From JACRAO01 sp964490895 (lineage in GTDB: Bacteria; Bdellovibrionota; UBA1018): a stretch of DNA of 18,943 nt. The translations under genes were made by a program, and so were the position numbers. The first letter of the stretch is position 1. Each line of letters opens with the position of its first letter. Below the pieces are notes generated by a model. That model was not told the DNA's origin. It searched no databases and saw only the letters and a list, made by a program, of their open reading frames with translations. The stretch covers positions 1-18,943 of the forward strand of contig CAZBEI010000043.1 in NCBI GenBank assembly GCA_964490895.1, given 5' to 3'. Of this stretch, positions 14,904 to 18,943 are shown one piece after another.

Positions 14904-15083
14904 TCACCCGGAGACCCGCTCAAAATGTTTTTTGTTGCGAGTGAGAAGAGTTCCATCGTGCTCTAGACAAATGCCGGCAATAAGAGAGTCTGCCATTCCG
15001 ATTGTAGCATTCTTCTTTTCCAGCTCTCTTCGCACCTTCGCAGCACATTTAGCGCTCTCACTTTCTAAGGGTAGAATGTCAAA
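14904..15083 (-). pseudogene. vapC-type PIN-domain toxin remnant (C-terminal half only)
   Basis: An open frame of 59 residues ends at a TGA (14904-14906) and is closed upstream by TAA (15084-15086), with no credible start at that point. It reads as the C-terminal half of a VapC PIN toxin: ILPLESESAKCAAKVRREL, then ATIGMADSLIAGICLEH and GTLLTRNKKHF. The conserved acidic residue of the active site in MADSLIAG and the TRNKKHF motif are kept. The N-terminal half with the other catalytic acids, and the vapB antitoxin, are absent from both sides. It is therefore a dead fragment of a toxin-antitoxin locus, cut just before the beta-barrel gene's upstream region. An internal ATG exists (MADSLIAG) but would give only a tail. 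Confidence 0.8.
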
Positions 15084-15130
15084 TTAAAAATCCTACAGAA
15101 CTGCTAGAAATGAGGTAGGATTAAACTCGA

Positions 15131-15781
15131 ATGTATAAAACACTCTCAATGGGGCTCTTTCTTTTTTTCTCTGTGCTTTCGTTTGCTCAAACAGAAGAAA
15201 GCTCCGTCAATACAGACGAGCCGCTCTACCATCAAGTCAAGCCAACGTGGGGTCTAGAGCTTACAGGCTCATTGAGTGCCCTGGGGAGCAACCCCAATAT
15301 TCCAAATCGAGGGGCATCCTCTGTCAAATCCATCTCTTTTCAGTTGGACTATCAGCCTACTTTCCTGCAAAAATATGGAGTGTTTGGACTCGGTCCTTCG
15401 TTTCAGCTCTATCCAGTCTCCCCTTATCAGGGATTTACTTCTAAAGCTTTGGGTGGAATTTGGTCTTTGGGTGGACAAGTTCACTACCAACTTCAGTTTT
15501 TTAAGGAACAGCCCCTTGTGCCTACCCTTGGGTATCTCATGGAGTACTGGAATTACAGGCTAGCAGATGGATCCAATGGAAAATTTTTTGCCAAAGGCCC
15601 CTCTCTTGGTCTCATGTTTTTACTCAATATTTTAGAGCCAGAATCAGCAGTAGAATTCTTTTTAAGCTGGGGGGTTTCTAGAAATTATCTCGTGGCCGAA
15701 CTCCGATTTTTAAGTGGAAGCGACAGCACGGTCTCCTTTGCAGGGAATTCTCTTTTTTTCGGACTCCGATTCGAGTTTTGA
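15131..15781 (+). CDS. Small outer-membrane beta-barrel protein
   Basis: This 216-residue protein has a signal peptide (hydrophobic 5-18, cleavage likely after SFA19). The mature part is rich in alternating polar and aromatic strands (SISFQLDYQPTF, VFGLGPSFQLYPV, LGGQVHYQLQFF, SLFFGLRFEF) and ends in Phe, as outer-membrane barrels with a C-terminal BAM signal do. Eight to ten strands would fit the length. I do not recognise a named family. A weak AGGA lies about 10 nt before the ATG. TCCTAC (15091-15096) and GTAGGA (15115-15120) form an inverted repeat in the upstream region. Only 18 bp separate it from the exporter ATPase on the same strand, so co-transcription and a role with that exporter are plausible but not shown. 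Confidence 0.7.
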   Translation: MYKTLSMGLFLFFSVLSFAQTEESSVNTDEPLYHQVKPTWGLELTGSLSALGSNPNIPNRGASSVKSISFQLDYQPTFLQKYGVFGLGPSFQLYPVSPYQGFTSKALGGIWSLGGQVHYQLQFFKEQPLVPTLGYLMEYWNYRLADGSNGKFFAKGPSLGLMFLLNILEPESAVEFFLSWGVSRNYLVAELRFLSGSDSTVSFAGNSLFFGLRFEF

Positions 15782-15799
15782 GCTATATTCATAGCGCCT

Positions 15800-16786
15800 A
15801 TGATTGAGTTTCAAAACCTCTCCAAAACATTCCGTGTGCACCAAAAAGAACCCGGTCTCAAAGGGTCTTTAAAATCCCTTTTTTTTAGAAATTGGATTGA
15901 AAAACAAGCTTTAAAAAAAGTGTCAGCACAAATTAAACCGGGCGAAATCGTAGGACTGGTAGGAGCCAATGGAGCCGGAAAAACAACACTTGTTAAGATC
16001 CTAGCCGGGATCATCCATCCCACCGAAGGCGAAATAAAAGTGCTAGGATTTACTCCCTGTGAACGTAAAAACGACTTCCGCAGGCAAGTCGCTCTCATCA
16101 TGGGACAAAAAGCACAACTTTGGTGGGACTTGCCCGCTGGAGATTGTTTTTTGCTCCTCAGGGAAATTTACAAAATCCCGAAACCTAAATTTAAACAAAC
16201 CCTAGATTACCTAGTCACTTCGCTCCAAGTTGGAAATGAACTCAAGGTTCAAATCCGCAGACTCAGCCTTGGGGAACGAATGAAAATGGAACTCATAGCT
16301 ACTCTTTTACATGAGCCTAAAGTCGTTTTTTTAGACGAGCCTACAATAGGACTTGATTTGACAGCTCAAAATGCGATTCGTAAATTTCTTCTAGATTACC
16401 GAAAAGCCCACAAGCCTGTGATGGTTTTAACTTCTCACTACATGGAAGACATCGAGCGGCTTTGTCGAAGGATTATCATCATTAGAGAAGGTGCCTTTGT
16501 CTACGATGGAGCGCTCTCAAAAATCTTATCTGAACAAGTCGAGTACAAAATTTTGACAGCCACTCTCACACCCGATAGTGCACTTGATTTCAAGCCCGAG
16601 CAACTTTCGCCTCATCTGGGCGAAAGAGTGTTTTCGGATACTGGAGTGCTTAAAATTAAAGTCCCACGCAAAAAAGTCGCAGAAGTGGCCTCAGAAATTT
16701 TAAAACAGTTCTCCATTGCGGATCTCAATATCGAAGACGAAGACATTGGGGTCATCATTGAAAAACTCATACGGCGCGGAGTCTAA
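15800..16786 (+). CDS. ABC-2 type exporter ATP-binding protein (COG4586-like)
   Basis: This 328-residue ABC ATPase has Walker A GANGAGKTT (55-63), Q-loop Q103 in MGQKAQLWWDLP, signature LSLGERMKMEL (155-165), Walker B VVFLDEPTIGLD (175-186) with E180, and switch H213 in TSHYMEDIE. The long N-terminal segment before Walker A (LKSLFFRNWIEKQALKKVS), the QLWWDLP Q-loop and the C-terminal extension of about 90 residues mark the COG4586 group, whose genes travel with two ABC-2 permeases, as here. It drives export from the cytoplasm; the substrate is unknown. From memory, cyanobacterial members have been tied to viologen export, which should not be carried over without evidence. No Shine-Dalgarno sequence precedes the ATG. 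It is 1 nt from the first permease. Confidence 0.88.
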   Translation: MIEFQNLSKTFRVHQKEPGLKGSLKSLFFRNWIEKQALKKVSAQIKPGEIVGLVGANGAGKTTLVKILAGIIHPTEGEIKVLGFTPCERKNDFRRQVALIMGQKAQLWWDLPAGDCFLLLREIYKIPKPKFKQTLDYLVTSLQVGNELKVQIRRLSLGERMKMELIATLLHEPKVVFLDEPTIGLDLTAQNAIRKFLLDYRKAHKPVMVLTSHYMEDIERLCRRIIIIREGAFVYDGALSKILSEQVEYKILTATLTPDSALDFKPEQLSPHLGERVFSDTGVLKIKVPRKKVAEVASEILKQFSIADLNIEDEDIGVIIEKLIRRGV

Positions 16787-16787
16787 G

Positions 16788-17591
16788 ATGTGGATGCTCC
16801 AAGTTTTTACACTCGAGCTCAGAAAGTTTTTTGCCTATCGATTTGATTTTTGGGCTGGTTTTTTTGCCAGTCTTTTTTCTTTTGGCACAGTTTCTTATTA
16901 CCTATGGAAGTCTATTTACGAATATCAAAATGTTTCGGTGATTGGTGGATATAGTTTTTATGGAATGCTTTTTTATTATTTTTTAGCCCCATCCACTGAA
17001 AAATTTGTATATGGTTTAGAACATCATGGAGGGATGAGTATAGAAATTTATGACGGTAGCCTGAGCCGTTTTCTGATGTACCCTATTTCTTTTTTTATTT
17101 ATAAATATATCACTAAGCTTGCTTTTAGCGTTATCTCTCTGGCACAATACCTCTTAGTACTTCTCGCTTATTTTATTCTTTTTCATGCACCTAATGAAAT
17201 CGCACTCAGTCTGAGTGGCTTTGCTTTATCTATCTCTTTCAGCATTTTTGCTGGTTTTGTCTATTATACGATGATTTCAATTTTAGAGGTTTTTGCTTTC
17301 TGGTCTGACAGTATTTGGAGTCTCATGATCATGCTTAGATTTACCACCTCAATTTTAGGAGGAGCACTGATTCCACTTTCACTATTCCCAAAGGGGCTTG
17401 CCCACCTTGTGGAATATACCCCATTTCCTTATTTTATTTCACTTCCAGTCAAACTTGCAATGGGTCAAGCTTATTTGGCTGATTTTTTGGGCGGCATACT
17501 TTATTTAAGTTTTTGGGAGTGTATATTTTTAGGTCTTTTTTACGTGGTTTGGACAAAAGGGGTTCGGGAATATTCGGGAGTGGGGATCTAG
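16788..17591 (+). CDS. ABC-2 type exporter permease 1 (COG4587-like)
   Basis: The frame is open from 16716, but the likely start is ATG 16788, which has GGAG 6 nt upstream and begins 1 nt after the ATPase stop, giving 267 residues. The protein has about six membrane segments. An N-terminal amphipathic part (ELRKFFAYRFDFWAGFFASL) is typical of ABC-2 permeases of this group. The central loop YDGSLSRFLMYPISFFIYK, with the pattern GxLxxxLxxPI, is shared with the second permease, where it reads RGDLDYYLVRPVSSLFF. It forms the export channel with that permease. Confidence 0.85.
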   Translation: MWMLQVFTLELRKFFAYRFDFWAGFFASLFSFGTVSYYLWKSIYEYQNVSVIGGYSFYGMLFYYFLAPSTEKFVYGLEHHGGMSIEIYDGSLSRFLMYPISFFIYKYITKLAFSVISLAQYLLVLLAYFILFHAPNEIALSLSGFALSISFSIFAGFVYYTMISILEVFAFWSDSIWSLMIMLRFTTSILGGALIPLSLFPKGLAHLVEYTPFPYFISLPVKLAMGQAYLADFLGGILYLSFWECIFLGLFYVVWTKGVREYSGVGI

Positions 17592-17592
17592 A

Positions 17593-18381
17593 ATGTTCAG
17601 ATACTTGCGGCTTTTTTTATATTTTGTCCGATTTTCAATAAGCAAAGCTACAGAATTTAGGGTGGATTTTACTTTTCGTATTTTTATGGATTGTCTTTAC
17701 TATGCCGTCAATATTGCCTTTTACAAAATACTCCTTTTGCACTTCCCACAAATCGCAGGGTGGAAAGAACCCCAAGTGATGATTTTTGTGGCTGGCTATT
17801 TATTTGTGGATGCTTTGCATATGACTTTGTTTTCGAACAACACTTGGTGGTTGCCCGTCTTTGTGAATCGAGGGGATCTCGATTACTATTTAGTAAGGCC
17901 CGTTTCTTCTTTGTTTTTTCTAAGTTTTAGAGATTTTGCAGCAAATTCTTTTATGAATCTCATTGTTTCCATTGGAATTTTACTTTGGGCTTTCTTGCAC
18001 TATCCAGAAACACTTTCATTCACAAAATCTTTCATTTATTTTATTCTGCTTCTCAATGGCACCTTTCTCTACTACTCTGTAAGTCTAATTTTTATTTTAT
18101 CGGTATTTTGGACCCACTCCACTACTGGGCTAAAAAATATTTTTCATTCTTTTACCAGGATTGCAGAAAGGCCGGACCCCATTTTTAGAGGTTGGGTGAG
18201 GCGAGTTTTTACCCTGGTGCTCCCCTTTTGTCTCATGAGCTCTTTTCCTGCTCGGTTTCTCTTTGAGACTCTAGACTGGAAAATCTTGGTACATATTGTT
18301 GGAGTGAGTTTATTTTTTGGTGGCTTAGTGCTTTTTATTTGGCGTCTGGGGCTGAGGTCTTACTCTTCGGCGTCTTCCTAA
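17593..18381 (+). CDS. ABC-2 type exporter permease 2 (COG3694-like)
   Basis: This 262-residue membrane protein has about six hydrophobic segments and the same plan as permease 1. Its N-terminal stretch ISKATEFRVDFTFRIFMDCL is followed by the loop FVNRGDLDYYLVRPVSSLFF and a C-terminal segment ending WRLGLRSYSSASS; the COG3694 group usually ends with a WRxGLRxYxSAS motif. GGGGA upstream lies inside the end of permease 1, and the ATG follows that gene's stop by 1 nt. It is the last gene of the exporter operon. Its stop lies at the edge of an 8-bp inverted repeat, AAATCACT (18380-18387) and AGTGATTT (18408-18415), which lacks a T-run and so is only a weak terminator candidate. Confidence 0.86.
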   Translation: MFRYLRLFLYFVRFSISKATEFRVDFTFRIFMDCLYYAVNIAFYKILLLHFPQIAGWKEPQVMIFVAGYLFVDALHMTLFSNNTWWLPVFVNRGDLDYYLVRPVSSLFFLSFRDFAANSFMNLIVSIGILLWAFLHYPETLSFTKSFIYFILLLNGTFLYYSVSLIFILSVFWTHSTTGLKNIFHSFTRIAERPDPIFRGWVRRVFTLVLPFCLMSSFPARFLFETLDWKILVHIVGVSLFFGGLVLFIWRLGLRSYSSASS

Positions 18382-18502
18382 ATCACTTGGCTTAACTACT
18401 GAGTCACAGTGATTTGAAGTTGATGACTCCAACTATTGAAATGGGTTTCATATAAAAATCGTAACTGTTCAGCCTCATTCTTCAGGCTCGGTGTAAAAAC
18501 GG

Positions 18503-18541
18503 AGTCCCCTGACCACTTTCGGGTGGCCGCTGGGGTGGACT
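18503..18541. repeat. Compound imperfect palindrome
   Basis: AGTCC (18503-18507) pairs with GGACT (18537-18541), CC (18508-18509) with GG (18534-18535) across a one-base bulge, and CCAC (18513-18516) with GTGG (18523-18526). On the minus strand the stem is followed by GTTTTT, so it could end transcription in that direction, but no minus-strand gene reaches it. A REP-like element linked to the neighbouring Y1-transposase gene is the alternative. Confidence 0.5.
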
Positions 18542-18610
18542 TATAAAAAAAGATATTTTCAGGCCTTACAAGTGTGTGAGTGTTTGCGCAGCATGAAAAG
18601 CTGGGAAAAA

Positions 18611-18640
18611 GTTTATAAATGTTTGCAAAAGTTTACAAAA
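18611..18640 (+). repeat. Three phased 10-bp repeats, GTTTNNAAAN
   Basis: GTTTATAAAT (18611-18620), GTTTGCAAAA (18621-18630) and GTTTACAAAA (18631-18640) are contiguous with a period of exactly 10 bp, near one helical turn. Each core TTTNNAAA is palindromic in its outer bases. They lie about 60 bp before the -35 box of the right-edge gene, a position suited to bent DNA or cooperative protein binding. Confidence 0.75.
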
Positions 18641-18698
18641 TGAAAAATTACTGTGTTTTTAAAATAAAATAATTAAATCATTGGATAAAAAAATAGGG

Positions 18699-18727
18699 TT
18701 GAAATAACATTGCCCATATCATATACA
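18699..18727 (+). promoter_or_regulatory. Promoter of the right-edge transposase-like gene
   Basis: TTGAAA (18699-18704) and TATACA (18722-18727) are 17 bp apart, predicting a start near 18734 and a 13-nt leader. The A+T-rich DNA upstream could act as an UP element. No clear Shine-Dalgarno sequence precedes the ATG at 18747. Confidence 0.5.
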
Positions 18728-18746
18728 ACATAGCCAAGACACGCGA

Positions 18747-18943
18747 ATGAAAAAACAAGAAAAACAGACACATTTCTCTTTTTTTAAAAAAACCAGAAAA
18801 GAACACGGTGGAGAGGCGCATTCTAAAACACGTAAAAGAAAAGAAGCACGCCCGTTTGATCCTAATAAACAACTGCACATTACGATGCGATCGAGTGGAG
18901 CAGTGGGAAAGGGATCCATGCTTCATCCCTCACGTTCTCGTAT
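18747..18943 (+). CDS. Y1/RAYT-like transposase-family protein (partial, 3' end off window)
   Basis: The frame is open from ATG 18747 to the right edge, 65 codons. It begins with a lysine-rich segment, then EHGGEAH, the block RKRKEARPFDPNKQLHITMR, SSGAVGKGSML and HPSRSR. This pattern (HGG, then RK..ARPF, a strand with LH+...RS, A.G..SML) is how Y1-transposase (IS200/RAYT-like) proteins of Deltaproteobacteria and Bdellovibrionota begin, as I recall them. The catalytic HUH motif and Tyr would be beyond the edge and cannot be checked. RAYT proteins are single-stranded DNA nucleases often tied to REP palindromes; a palindrome occurs upstream at 18503-18541. Frames on the opposite strand over this stretch are shadows. 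Confidence 0.6.
   Translation, partial: MKKQEKQTHFSFFKKTRKEHGGEAHSKTRKRKEARPFDPNKQLHITMRSSGAVGKGSMLHPSRSR

Larger units (their letters stand above)
18382..18746. other. Non-coding region with hairpins, phased repeats and a promoter
   Basis: No convincing gene lies here. From left to right it holds the right part of the 18380-18415 inverted repeat, a small stem AGCCT/AGGCT (18471-18475, 18484-18488), a strong compound hairpin (18503-18541), three 10-bp phased repeats (18611-18640), a very A+T-rich stretch (about 18641-18698) and a promoter for the right-edge gene (18699-18727). Confidence 0.6.

Noticed and set aside
14851..15087. A 78-codon plus-strand frame over the end of AAA-DUF4143 gene 2.
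   Set aside because: It is the complement of the vapC remnant, whose minus-strand translation has clear PIN motifs.
16716..16787. Extension of permease 1 to 16716.
   Set aside because: It overlaps the ATPase by 71 nt and adds a polar tail; ATG 16788 has GGAG at 6 nt and the normal N-terminus.
18490..18545. Possible end of an IS21-type element (GACCAC, GGGTGGCC, TGGAC words).
   Set aside because: Only a vague similarity in recalled words; no transposase, no matching second end and no target duplication in the window.
18678..18926. Two minus-strand frames of 82 and 66 codons at the right end.
   Set aside because: Low-complexity, Phe/Cys-rich products opposite a plus-strand frame with transposase-like motifs and a promoter.

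Overview
The window looks like a chromosomal segment from a Gram-negative bacterium of modest G+C content. The evidence is two lipoproteins with Sec/lipobox signals, a small outer-membrane beta-barrel, a periplasmic solute-binding protein and AAGGAG-type ribosome binding sites. The style of the genes (odd lipoboxes, ankyrin lipoprotein, a Y1-transposase-like gene) suggests the Bdellovibrionota/former Deltaproteobacteria. That placement is an inference from gene content, not from a marker gene.

Layout. 1-1191 (-): a lipoprotein cut by the left edge, with a carboxypeptidase-regulatory-like domain and the start of a Cys-containing tandem repeat. 1363-2532 (-): an AAA ATPase with a DUF4143 domain. 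2728-4671 (+): a large ankyrin-repeat lipoprotein. 4768-6066 (-): a PMT/GT39 membrane mannosyltransferase-like protein. It is divergent, with only 30 bp between start codons, from 6097-8138 (+), a BtpA-family TIM barrel translationally coupled to an intact tyrosine recombinase. 8152-9063 (-): a second tyrosine recombinase, convergent with the first, that has lost most catalytic residues including the nucleophilic Tyr. 9125-13655 (+): a complete five-gene branched-chain amino-acid ABC importer (livK-H-M-G-F). 13719-14897 (+): a paralogue of the first AAA-DUF4143 gene, followed by a broken vapC toxin remnant (14904-15083, -). 15131-18381 (+): a beta-barrel protein, then an ABC-2 type exporter (one ATPase, two permeases). 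18382-18746 is non-coding, with a strong hairpin, a phased 10-bp triple repeat and a promoter. It leads into a Y1/RAYT-like transposase gene cut by the right edge (18747-18943).

The liv operon and the exporter operon are conventional. The unusual material lies between and around them. Several single genes (both AAA-DUF4143 genes, the PMT gene and the degenerate recombinase) lack a Shine-Dalgarno sequence and have sigma70-like promoters whose -10 box ends only 6-8 nt before the ATG, so they are predicted to make leaderless mRNAs. In both AAA-DUF4143 genes the bases at the start codon are repeated (inverted in one, direct in the other) next to the -35 box. The pairing of an active recombinase with a catalytically dead relative is the most unusual protein-level feature. 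Three short tandem duplications (9, 12 and 13 bp) lie inside or between genes, one of them displacing the livF start codon.
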